Part shown: positions 1 through 5,665 of the stretch, piece after piece
Layout of the letters: each line of letters opens with the position of its first letter
How positions within the stretch are numbered: the stretch's first letter is position 1
Assembly (NCBI GenBank): GCA_937996765.1
Contig: CALKUG010000239.1
Location: forward strand, 1-5,665
DNA length: 5,665 nt
Direction of reading: 5' to 3'
Origin: an uncultured Ignavibacteria bacterium
GTDB lineage: Bacteria > Bacteroidota > Ignavibacteria > Ignavibacteriales > Ignavibacteriaceae
Made by a program: the position numbers and the translations under genes
Notes under the pieces: generated by a model
The model's database searches: none
What the model was told of the DNA's origin: nothing
Seen by the model: only the letters and a program-made list of their open reading frames with translations

Positions 1-129
1 TTACGTTTCCTATCGTTCTTTTTGCCCAACATAAAGATGCTATTCTTCTTAAAAAGAAATTCTAACTCTCTTCCATTCCAAAAATATTTTGTAAATTTAA
101 GGTCGTTTTTAACAATTTCAGTAAAGAAT
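1..129. other. upstream non-coding region, no gene recognised
   Basis: This AT-rich leader precedes the lipoprotein gene. The frame of that gene stays open back to the window edge, but the conceptual translation is unlike a protein domain and would bury the signal peptide, so I treat it as non-coding. On the - strand, TATTTTTG at 86-79 matches the Bacteroidota -7 consensus TAnnTTTG, and a possible start ATG lies at 32-30, which would suit a divergent gene running out of the window. No matching -33 TTTG is visible at the right distance. On the + strand, TAAATTTA at 92-99 is a one-mismatch -7 box that could serve the lipoprotein gene. All of these sites are weak. Confidence 0.3.
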
Positions 130-579
130 ATGAAAAAAGTTTATCTCCCAATAGTTTTATTAGTAATGGTAGGTTTTGTAGGATGCTCTGCACCCTCATT
201 AACACCTATAGATTTTAGCTGGCCTGTTGAAGTAGAGCTTGCAGTTGACGAAAATGGTATGGTTTCCTCAGACCGCTATTCATTTTCATATTCTGTGAAA
301 AATCTTTACTTTATCGAGAAAGGTGATTCACTTGGATTCGCTGATGCTAAGGTTCGAATGATTCAAGGTTCTACAGGACATTATTATTTAACATCCGAAG
401 GATTTAAGAATCTATACATTCTAAAACTTGTTGATTCAGCACTTGAGATAACAACAACAGTTTCGCTTGGAGAGAACCCAATTACAGCACCGTTCTTCAA
501 TAATAGAAACCCATTTATCGAATTAAACTATAATTCAAGTACAGTTATTAAACTGAACAAAGAAGGCATAGTAAAATGA
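130..579 (+). CDS. small putative lipoprotein, unknown family
   Basis: The 149-residue product is probably an outer- or inner-membrane lipoprotein. The start at 130 is chosen because it gives a textbook type II signal peptide: M-K-K, a hydrophobic stretch at about residues 4-17, then a lipobox-like FVGC with Cys19 as the lipidation site. Phe at -3 is slightly off consensus. A more upstream TTG at 22 would add 36 residues ahead of this signal and is rejected. The mature part of about 130 residues has alternating hydrophobic and polar residues and many aromatics, suggesting a small beta-rich domain. It has no further cysteine and no motif I recognise. The stop overlaps the start of the next gene (ATGA), so the two are translationally coupled and probably work together in the envelope. 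The lipoprotein call is good. The function is unknown. Confidence 0.8.
   Translation: MKKVYLPIVLLVMVGFVGCSAPSLTPIDFSWPVEVELAVDENGMVSSDRYSFSYSVKNLYFIEKGDSLGFADAKVRMIQGSTGHYYLTSEGFKNLYILKLVDSALEITTTVSLGENPITAPFFNNRNPFIELNYNSSTVIKLNKEGIVK
561..566 (+). promoter_or_regulatory. Shine-Dalgarno-like site for the coiled-coil gene
   Basis: AGAAGG lies inside the 3' end of the lipoprotein gene, 9 nt before the ATG at 576. The next in-frame ATG (582) would be 15 nt away, so the site favours 576 as the start and supports coupled translation of the pair. Confidence 0.5.
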
Positions 580-1883
580 AAATGAAGTACTCAATAGCTC
601 TTATAGTATTTTTAACTTCTTTGATTTTTGCTCAATCTGATTTACAGATTGTCGAGAATTTTAAGAGTGAACATAAGCTCCTCGAAATTTCGATTGAGCA
701 ATCAAAATCGACTTCTGAAACCGCTCAAAGAACCGAAGAGGTTAAGGCGTTTAAGGAGAAGTATGCAAAACATAAACAACTCCTCGATAAATCACTCTAC
801 CCTGATAACTATTCGCAAATGATTGTATCACTTGAGCGTAAAATTCAAGTTTCAGCCGATCGTATCGCCCGAAGTGAAACTGCTGAACAAAAAACTGAGG
901 TTTTAGAACAAGAAGTTGCCGGTCTAACCGAACAAGTAAACCAAATGCGAGAAGAAATTCGGACTCTTAAAGAGCAAAACAACACGCTTATCGCCGAGTT
1001 GAAAGAACTAAAACGCAAAAAGCAAACAGAAACTGCTAAATACAAAGAACTTACAACCAAAGTAAAAGATAATATCAAAAAACGCGACGAGCTTATTGAT
1101 GCCTTGGTTGATGACGTGTTTGGCTCAATTGGTCCAAATCAGCCAATTACTCCGGATGAGCAGCAAAAGACTATAATCAAAATTGAAAATGCAAATGTTA
1201 TAGATAACATTGTTTCGTTGGCAGTTGATAATATCGCTTATATCAATTCAGGCTCCTTCAAGCCCGGTGATTTCAGTGAATTGGACAGCTATCACAAAGA
1301 TTTTAATCAAAAATGGAGTGATTTACGTCCTAAACTCGAGACTGTTTATAGCAACACAGCTGCAGATAAAAACAAATTTACTACTGTTGACAAAATGATT
1401 GCCGACTGGGGACGCAACATCAACAGAAAAATTTGGGACCAAATTCATTCAATTTACGATGTTAATAACATTGTAATTGAGAATTTCCGAAGCAGTGAAG
1501 AATTTTACCAGAATAATCTTCAGTACATTGAAAGTGCTATTAAAAATATTCCAAACCTTCCCGTTGATTCAGTTACAGCTCAATACGATAGATTTGTTAC
1601 TAATGTCTGGGATAAGGAAGTATCATCGGAGTGGATTCCCCTGCTCATGGAACGCAATATGCTTACCTCTGCACAGAGAGATACACTTGATGCACGTATT
1701 GTTGAATGGCAAAAACAAGCTGGAGTCTCTACAGTAAATTGGACACTCATTGGAAGTATAATTGTACTTGCTGCTGCAATACTTATATTGATAGTTGTGA
1801 GAATGAGATCTTCAAAAAAGCCGGTTAATCCCAAAGCAAATGAGAAAACTTCTGAAAAAGAGGATGACTCAACCGAAGCATAA
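576..1883 (+). CDS. secreted coiled-coil protein with C-terminal membrane anchor, unknown family
   Basis: The 435-residue product belongs to no family I recognise. Residues 1-19 form a Sec signal peptide (basic start, hydrophobic core, likely cleavage after SLIFA). Residues about 85-172 are rich in Glu, Lys and Gln. They contain a clean heptad run with a/d positions L110, V114, L117, V121, M124, I128, L131, N135, L138, L142 and L145, and the buried Asn135 is typical of parallel dimers. Residues about 195-385 look like a mostly helicoidal domain with several Trp. A transmembrane helix spans about 389-409, followed by RMRSSKK and a hydrophilic Lys/Glu tail. By the positive-inside rule the bulk is periplasmic and the tail cytoplasmic (type I topology). 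I saw no cysteine. The gene overlaps the lipoprotein stop by 4 nt and is followed by a strong terminator, so the pair forms a closed unit. An envelope scaffold or tether is a plausible role, but this is inference. Confidence 0.85.
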   Translation: MKMKYSIALIVFLTSLIFAQSDLQIVENFKSEHKLLEISIEQSKSTSETAQRTEEVKAFKEKYAKHKQLLDKSLYPDNYSQMIVSLERKIQVSADRIARSETAEQKTEVLEQEVAGLTEQVNQMREEIRTLKEQNNTLIAELKELKRKKQTETAKYKELTTKVKDNIKKRDELIDALVDDVFGSIGPNQPITPDEQQKTIIKIENANVIDNIVSLAVDNIAYINSGSFKPGDFSELDSYHKDFNQKWSDLRPKLETVYSNTAADKNKFTTVDKMIADWGRNINRKIWDQIHSIYDVNNIVIENFRSSEEFYQNNLQYIESAIKNIPNLPVDSVTAQYDRFVTNVWDKEVSSEWIPLLMERNMLTSAQRDTLDARIVEWQKQAGVSTVNWTLIGSIIVLAAAILILIVVRMRSSKKPVNPKANEKTSEKEDDSTEA

Positions 1884-1899
1884 ATCATTATATCTTTTT

Positions 1900-1930
1900 A
1901 AGGGCCGTCGCAATGACGGCCTTTTTTTTT
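1900..1930 (+). terminator. rho-independent terminator of the lipoprotein/coiled-coil unit
   Basis: A perfect 7-bp GC-rich stem, GGCCGTC (1903-1909) with GACGGCC (1915-1921), encloses a 5-nt loop (GCAAT). It is followed by nine T (1922-1930). A1900, A1901 and G1902 can extend the stem into the T-run. It starts 16 nt after the coiled-coil gene stop and is the strongest regulatory signal in the window. Confidence 0.93.
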
Positions 1931-1939
1931 GTATCACAC

Positions 1940-1961
1940 AATTCAAGCAAAATTCAAGAAA
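1940..1961 (+). repeat. 11-bp tandem duplication ahead of ytxJ
   Basis: AATTCAAGCAA (1940-1950) is followed directly by AATTCAAGAAA (1951-1961), 10 of 11 bases identical. The repeat fills most of the 31-nt leader of the YtxJ gene and abuts its ATG. It could be simple slippage. No regulatory function is evident. Confidence 0.6.
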
Positions 1962-2309
1962 ATGTACTCTGTAAAAGAAATTATCTTAACCGAAGATTGG
2001 GATTCTGTTAAATCAACTTTCGCACAATTCCACTTAACTCTGATTTTAAAGTATAGTTCAACATGTGCAAAGAGTCACACAATTAAATATGAGATTTCAG
2101 AATGGTTGGAAAAATATTCATCAAAAGTACCTATGCAACTGGTTCAATTGGATGTAAAAAAACGCCCTGAGATCAGTGAAATCATTTCATCTCACTTTTC
2201 AGTTTCCCATGCCTCTCCTCAACTCATTATTGTTAACACCAATGGAACTGCAACTCATTTCGCCAATCAATATGATGCCATTGATTTAATACTGACTTTT
2301 CGATTTTAG
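1962..2309 (+). CDS. ytxJ: YtxJ/BrxC-like monothiol bacilliredoxin (DUF2847 family)
   Basis: The 115-residue cytosolic protein has a thioredoxin-like fold and the usual length for YtxJ/BrxC. The family is linked to removing bacillithiol from S-bacillithiolated proteins. Hallmarks seen here are the beta strand LILKYSSTC leading to the single active-site Cys35 (STCAKS, equivalent to TCPIS of Bacillus YtxJ, with Ser at +3), the segment LVQLDVKKRPEISEII, and the cis-Pro strand SHASPQLIIV (Pro86) that packs against the cysteine. Cys35 is the only cysteine, as expected for a monothiol enzyme. The ATG at 1962 is chosen. An in-frame TTG at 1929 lies within the terminator T-run and would add 11 unconserved residues. 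There is no clear Shine-Dalgarno site and little room for a promoter after the upstream terminator. The family call is strong. The exact thiol partner is inferred. Confidence 0.87.
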   Translation: MYSVKEIILTEDWDSVKSTFAQFHLTLILKYSSTCAKSHTIKYEISEWLEKYSSKVPMQLVQLDVKKRPEISEIISSHFSVSHASPQLIIVNTNGTATHFANQYDAIDLILTFRF

Positions 2310-2348
2310 CTCCTCTTTACTCTCATAAATTTTACATAAACTTAACTA

Positions 2349-2377
2349 TTTGGTAACAAGCATGAGTAAGTAATTTG
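2349..2377 (+). promoter_or_regulatory. candidate Bacteroidota-type promoter for the histidine kinase gene
   Basis: TTTG (2349-2352) and TAATTTG (2371-2377) are separated by 18 nt, close to the Bacteroidota pattern TTTG-N19-21-TAnnTTTG but with one base missing from the -7 box. Transcription would start near 2384, leaving a leader of about 20 nt. It lies in the only sizeable gap before the kinase. The call rests on pattern match alone. Confidence 0.35.
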
Positions 2378-2406
2378 ATAATTTTACTGCTGCAAATGAG
2401 GCAAAA

Positions 2407-4317
2407 ATGTTATCAAATTTTTTCAATCGCTATAAGCAATCCTACTCTCAACATCCAATAAACGATTCCAAAAGATTTTTTGTGATATTTCAAACAATCT
2501 TTGTTTTTCTGTTAATTATGGTGGGTTATTTCTTTATTGAGTTGGTGAGTAATCAAAAAGATGCGGCACATTTAGTTAACCTTAGTGCTACTCAAGGTAC
2601 TCTCTCCCAAAAGCTGGCCAAATCCTCAATTTTCATAGTTACAACAAAAAACATGGTTGTACGAAAAGAACGAGTTTCTGAGATGATTGAGGATTTAAAA
2701 CGCCTCAAAGAGGTGCATAACGCTCTGCAATTTGGTAGTAACGAATTTGGGTTAGCTCCAAAAAAGCAAAGTCAAGCAATAACCAACAAATTCAATTTAA
2801 TATTCTTCTATTACAATAATTTTGCAATTTCTGTTGAGAACCTCATACGCAGAGCCGATGGTTTAGAAAAGAATCTCAACGATGATATTATAAGCAATGC
2901 CTATTTACAGCTATTACTGAATGCCGAATCTAATTATTTACGTTTGATGGATGAGATTACCGGGCAATTTGACATTGAGGCACGGGAAGAGAATGCACGA
3001 GTTGAATTAGTTGGTGTAATCACTGTTTCTTCACTCATTTTACTTCAACTATTCGGGATATACTTCATTTATGTTCCTGGATTCAGAAAAATGAATACGG
3101 CAGTAAATAACCTTTCACTAAGCGAAGAACGTTACAGAACTGTAGTGAACAGCTTAAATGAAGTGATTATTCAATTAGACGATCAGGGTGCAATCAAATT
3201 TCATAATCCAACTTGGAACGACCTTATCGAATTGGACAAAAATGAAGTCCCTGTTAACTTCTGGGAAAATCTTTCGTTGGATTATGCAGAATCTTATAAA
3301 AAATCGTTTAATAAACTCATCTCAGGCGAACTTGAGTGTTTTAAACAAGAAATTAAGATTCGTACATCTAGTGGTAAGTTTAAGTGGGTAGATAGTTTTT
3401 CACAGTTACTCTCCAACAAAAACTCCGATTCAATTAAAATTTTAGTAACATTGCTGGATATTACAGAACGTAAACAAGCAGAAATTGAGATTCAACATTT
3501 TATTGCACGACTGCAAGAACAAAAACTGCAGATTGAGAAATCAGCTAATGATATTATGGATATGAATGTAAAGCTGACTCAAAGTGAATCGCAGTTAAAA
3601 GAGTTAAACGCAAGCAAAGATAAATTTTTCTCTATAATTGCTCATGATTTGAAGAGTCCGATTACCGGATTTTTAGGAGTCAGTGAATTACTCCTGCACG
3701 AGTTCGATGAATTGAGTGCGGAAGAAATAAAGCAACTTACTAACAATATCTATCGATCGGCAAATGCAATATTTAATTTACTCGAGAACCTACTCAGTTG
3801 GTCAAGAATTCATACCGGGAGAATGCAATACACTCCTTCTGAGTTTAACTTAAGCGAGAGTATTCTTTCGATGATAGAGGTGTATCATTTGAGTGCATTT
3901 AAGAAGAAAATTAATCTTGAGACTCAAATTGAAGATAATATTGTGATGTTTGCAGATAAGAACATGATCGATACTATCATTCGCAACTTGCTTAGTAATG
4001 CAATTAAATTCACACCGGAAAATGGAAAAGTAACCCTGAGAATTAAAACCATTGACCATATTGTTCAAATTTTAGTAGTCGATACCGGTGTTGGGATGAA
4101 TGAAAAAATACTCAACAGTTTATTTCGTATTGATACTCATACTTCTTCACTTGGTACAAATGGTGAACGAGGAACAGGATTGGGACTTATACTTTGTAAG
4201 GAATTGATTGAAAAAAACAAAGGAATAATTTCTGTTAACACTGAACTTGGAATAGGTAGTACTTTTGAGGTAAGTATTCCTAAGGAGGGTGTTTCGCAAA
4301 TGCACATCGGTGCATAG
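2407..4317 (+). CDS. membrane-bound sensor histidine kinase (PilJ-like sensor, PAS, HisKA, HATPase_c)
   Basis: This 636-residue inner-membrane kinase would autophosphorylate on His and pass the phosphate to a response regulator encoded elsewhere. TM helix 1 is at about 24-46 and TM helix 2 at about 200-223. The periplasmic part between them begins with NLSATQGTLSQKLAKS (58-73), resembling the conserved helix of PilJ/NarX-type sensors. A PAS domain spans about 237-355 and ends in the PAC signature DITERKQAE, followed by a coiled linker (about 356-403). The HisKA H-box FFSIIAHDLKSPI carries the phospho-acceptor His413. The ATP-binding domain shows the N-box RNLLSNAIKFTP (Asn527, Asn531), G1 DTGVGM (559-564) and G2 GTGLGL (589-594), so all catalytic motifs are intact. 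GAGG at 2398-2401 lies 5 nt before the ATG. No receiver domain or regulator gene is adjacent. The signal sensed is unknown. Confidence 0.95.
   Translation: MLSNFFNRYKQSYSQHPINDSKRFFVIFQTIFVFLLIMVGYFFIELVSNQKDAAHLVNLSATQGTLSQKLAKSSIFIVTTKNMVVRKERVSEMIEDLKRLKEVHNALQFGSNEFGLAPKKQSQAITNKFNLIFFYYNNFAISVENLIRRADGLEKNLNDDIISNAYLQLLLNAESNYLRLMDEITGQFDIEAREENARVELVGVITVSSLILLQLFGIYFIYVPGFRKMNTAVNNLSLSEERYRTVVNSLNEVIIQLDDQGAIKFHNPTWNDLIELDKNEVPVNFWENLSLDYAESYKKSFNKLISGELECFKQEIKIRTSSGKFKWVDSFSQLLSNKNSDSIKILVTLLDITERKQAEIEIQHFIARLQEQKLQIEKSANDIMDMNVKLTQSESQLKELNASKDKFFSIIAHDLKSPITGFLGVSELLLHEFDELSAEEIKQLTNNIYRSANAIFNLLENLLSWSRIHTGRMQYTPSEFNLSESILSMIEVYHLSAFKKKINLETQIEDNIVMFADKNMIDTIIRNLLSNAIKFTPENGKVTLRIKTIDHIVQILVVDTGVGMNEKILNSLFRIDTHTSSLGTNGERGTGLGLILCKELIEKNKGIISVNTELGIGSTFEVSIPKEGVSQMHIGA
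4300..4315 (+). other. hairpin overlapping the kinase stop codon
   Basis: ATGCAC (4300-4305) and GTGCAT (4310-4315) form a perfect 6-bp stem with a 4-nt loop, ending on the first base of the kinase TAG. Only four T follow shortly after, so it is a poor terminator and transcription may continue into the methyltransferase gene. It is followed by the 10-bp palindrome TTTTATAAAA (4318-4327). It may be an mRNA stability element, a weak attenuator or chance. Confidence 0.35.
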
Positions 4318-4347
4318 TTTTATAAAATCTTATCTGTATTTTTGGGG

Positions 4348-5571
4348 ATGAATTCAGAAAAATCTAATAGCACAAAATTCGATTCTATATTTGATAAAAG
4401 GTTTCAGGATTACTTAGAAGAAAACAAAAACTCGAACCCAAGAGATTTATTACTCCGGAAGTCCCCTTTTTCAAGCGAGCAAACAAAATTTGCGACAAGT
4501 ATTTTGTTAGGAAGAAAAATTGCAGCAGCAAAATTTCCAACATTAGCTAAACTCCCCTATTTTATCTATCCTAACTCCGATATAATGGAACAAGCATCAA
4601 GTGAAATTACAGCAAGGTATAAAGCAAAGCTTACACAAAACTCCTCTATTATTGATATCACTTTAGGCGGTGGTTTCGATGCATATTTTATGGCAGAGGG
4701 TGTAAAAACATTTTTAGGTATTGATCGGGATAGTGATTTAGTTCAGTTAGTGAATCACAATTTTAATCAACTAAAGCTCACAAATGCTGTGGGATTGCAC
4801 TCTGATTCGCTTCGATATTTAGATGAGAACCGCTCTACTTTAAGTAATTGGGTTTACGCCGACCCACAAAGACGGGCATTTGGCAAAAAGCTAAAGGGAA
4901 TTGAAAATTACTCCCCAAAGTTTTCTGAGATTTTCACGAGGATAGATTTTGAATCAACCGGTTTGATAGTAAAACTCTCACCAATGGATGATCATCACGA
5001 ATTAATCAGAAACTATAACAATATCAATCAAATACACATTCTTTCAGTTGAAAACGAGTGTAAAGAAATGTTGATAATAGTTGGCAAAGCAGTAAGCGTT
5101 CCAACAATTCACACTTATCTTCGCAAATCAATTAACAACATAGAAGTGGATTTTTTAAGTGTTAGTGATTATGATTCAAAACAAGATGATATTCCCTATT
5201 CTAACACGCAGCATTACTTATACGAATTTAATCCCTCTATTTTGAAAGCAGGAACCGGTGATATTGAAGCCGCAAAAATGGGGATATCTAAACTTGCCCC
5301 AAGAACAAATTTTTACACGTCAGAACAGTTGATGAATAACTTTCCGGGTAGAGTCTTTAAAGTACAGGATTTGGCATCATATAAGTCAGAAACGGTAAAA
5401 GCGTGGTTCCCTAACAGTAGGGCAAACGTTTTGGTAAGAAATTTTTCGCCGGGAGCGGAAGAACTTCAGAAAAAAGAGAAACTCATACCTTCAACTGAAA
5501 ACATATATTTGATAGGGACATCTGATATGAAAACTGATAGGCTAATTATTAAAGCAGAACTTATCCAATAG
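4348..5571 (+). CDS. class I SAM-dependent methyltransferase with THUMP-like C-terminal domain (PG_1098 family)
   Basis: The 407-residue cytosolic enzyme is predicted to transfer a methyl group from S-adenosylmethionine, probably to RNA given its THUMP-like domain. The substrate is not known from the sequence. After a helical N-terminus, SSEITARYKAKL leads into a Rossmann core: motif I IDITLGGGFD (102-111), acidic Asp126 in LGIDRD after strand 2, and DPQRRAFGKK (172-181) at the position of the family's DPARRD. KLSPMDD (209-215), the ferredoxin-like segment YEFNPSILKAG (292-302), and the THUMP-like domain follow. The last (about 325-405) has FYTSEQL, FPGRVF and VRNFSPGAEEL. Length and domain order match the family, so the gene is complete. 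The ATG at 4348 is used; a TTG two codons earlier (4342) is possible. No proper Shine-Dalgarno site is seen, which fits read-on from the kinase 30 nt upstream. Confidence 0.88.
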   Translation: MNSEKSNSTKFDSIFDKRFQDYLEENKNSNPRDLLLRKSPFSSEQTKFATSILLGRKIAAAKFPTLAKLPYFIYPNSDIMEQASSEITARYKAKLTQNSSIIDITLGGGFDAYFMAEGVKTFLGIDRDSDLVQLVNHNFNQLKLTNAVGLHSDSLRYLDENRSTLSNWVYADPQRRAFGKKLKGIENYSPKFSEIFTRIDFESTGLIVKLSPMDDHHELIRNYNNINQIHILSVENECKEMLIIVGKAVSVPTIHTYLRKSINNIEVDFLSVSDYDSKQDDIPYSNTQHYLYEFNPSILKAGTGDIEAAKMGISKLAPRTNFYTSEQLMNNFPGRVFKVQDLASYKSETVKAWFPNSRANVLVRNFSPGAEELQKKEKLIPSTENIYLIGTSDMKTDRLIIKAELIQ

Positions 5572-5576
5572 TTTTT

Positions 5577-5665
5577 CTACTGAATATCAATTCCTTCAGC
5601 AATTTTTATAATTGCTACTGCTTTTTTTGTTGCATGGAACTTCTTCAAGGCCTTTTTAACGGTAT
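5577..5665 (-). CDS. C-terminal end of an unrecognised protein (partial, runs off the window)
   Basis: On the - strand a frame open from the window edge ends at TAG (5579-5577) after 28 codons. The peptide is rich in Lys, Ala and Ile and ends VAIIKIAEGIDIQ. It has an amphipathic helical look and sensible coding composition, while the other two - strand frames are closed by stops near the edge. It converges on the methyltransferase gene with 5 nt between stop codons. The family cannot be told from so short a piece. Confidence 0.55.
   Translation of the reverse strand, partial: TVKKALKKFHATKKAVAIIKIAEGIDIQ
5598..5628 (+). terminator. weak candidate terminator downstream of the methyltransferase gene
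   Basis: AGCAATT (5598-5604) and AATTGCT (5610-5616) form a perfect 7-bp stem with a 5-nt loop. Five bases later comes a run of seven T (5622-5628). The stem is AT-rich and the T-run is displaced, so efficiency would be low. It begins 27 nt after the stop and lies inside the convergent - strand coding region. Confidence 0.35.

Noticed and set aside
22..129. In-frame TTG extension of the lipoprotein gene (36 extra residues)
   Set aside because: It would place a non-conserved, low-complexity stretch before a complete lipoprotein signal peptide. Export signals need to be N-terminal, so 130 is the better start.
845..1078. 77-codon - strand frame opposite the coiled-coil segment
   Set aside because: The Ser/Val/Cys-rich product is what the complement of a Glu/Lys/Gln-rich coiled coil yields. 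No independent coding support.
1580..1888. 102-codon open frame on the - strand opposite the coiled-coil gene
   Set aside because: It lies wholly antisense to a gene with clear topology features and runs into its terminator side. The peptide is Ser-rich with no domain, as expected of a shadow frame.
1929..1961. TTG start for ytxJ at 1929
   Set aside because: The codon overlaps the terminator T-run and the added residues match nothing in the family. The ATG at 1962 gives the usual length.
2310..2348. Terminator downstream of ytxJ
   Set aside because: No stem followed by a T-run is visible between the ytxJ stop and the candidate kinase promoter.
4315..4350. Kinase and methyltransferase share a frame, separated by a single TAG with no other stop in the gap
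   Set aside because: A read-through fusion was considered, but ten stop-free codons are common by chance. Both proteins are complete by family length, and the gap peptide shows no linker character.
4289..4351. Possible 20-codon GTG leader frame ending on the methyltransferase start (TGA overlapping ATG)
   Set aside because: Its GTG directly abuts the AAGGAGG with no spacing, the frame overlaps the kinase gene, and the peptide has no recognisable feature.

Overview
The window is AT-rich and densely coded, with five complete genes on the + strand and the last 28 codons of one gene on the - strand. Several features point to the Bacteroidota/Chlorobiota/Ignavibacteriota group. These are a YtxJ-type monothiol bacilliredoxin, a PG_1098-type methyltransferase with a THUMP-like C-terminus, mostly weak Shine-Dalgarno signals, and a TTTG/TAATTTG promoter-like pair ahead of the kinase. 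The assignment is an inference from gene content and cannot be fixed to a genus. No rRNA, tRNA, CRISPR array, insertion sequence or phage gene was seen.

Layout. (1) 1-129 is an upstream region with no convincing gene. (2) 130-1883 holds a two-gene unit: a small lipoprotein overlaps by 4 nt (ATGA) a 435-residue protein. The latter has a signal peptide, a coiled coil and a C-terminal membrane anchor. The unit ends in a strong rho-independent terminator at 1900-1930. (3) 1962-2309 encodes a 115-residue YtxJ/BrxC-like protein and starts only 31 nt after the terminator T-run. (4) 2310-2406 is a 97-nt gap with a candidate promoter. (5) 2407-4317 encodes a membrane sensor histidine kinase (PilJ-like periplasmic domain, PAS, HisKA, HATPase) with no response regulator beside it. 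(6) 4348-5571 encodes the methyltransferase, 30 nt after the kinase stop and possibly co-transcribed with it. (7) 5577-5665 (- strand) is the C-terminal end of an unrecognised convergent gene. Only 5 nt separate the two stop codons.

The first pair is the least explained part: both proteins are exported, translationally coupled and of no recognised family, so they probably form an envelope-associated complex. The bacilliredoxin suggests the host uses bacillithiol or a derivative. The kinase and methyltransferase are adjacent, but nothing in the sequence shows a functional link. Overall this looks like an ordinary chromosomal segment with one uncharacterised envelope gene pair. I found no clear defence system, mobile element or other obviously novel machinery.
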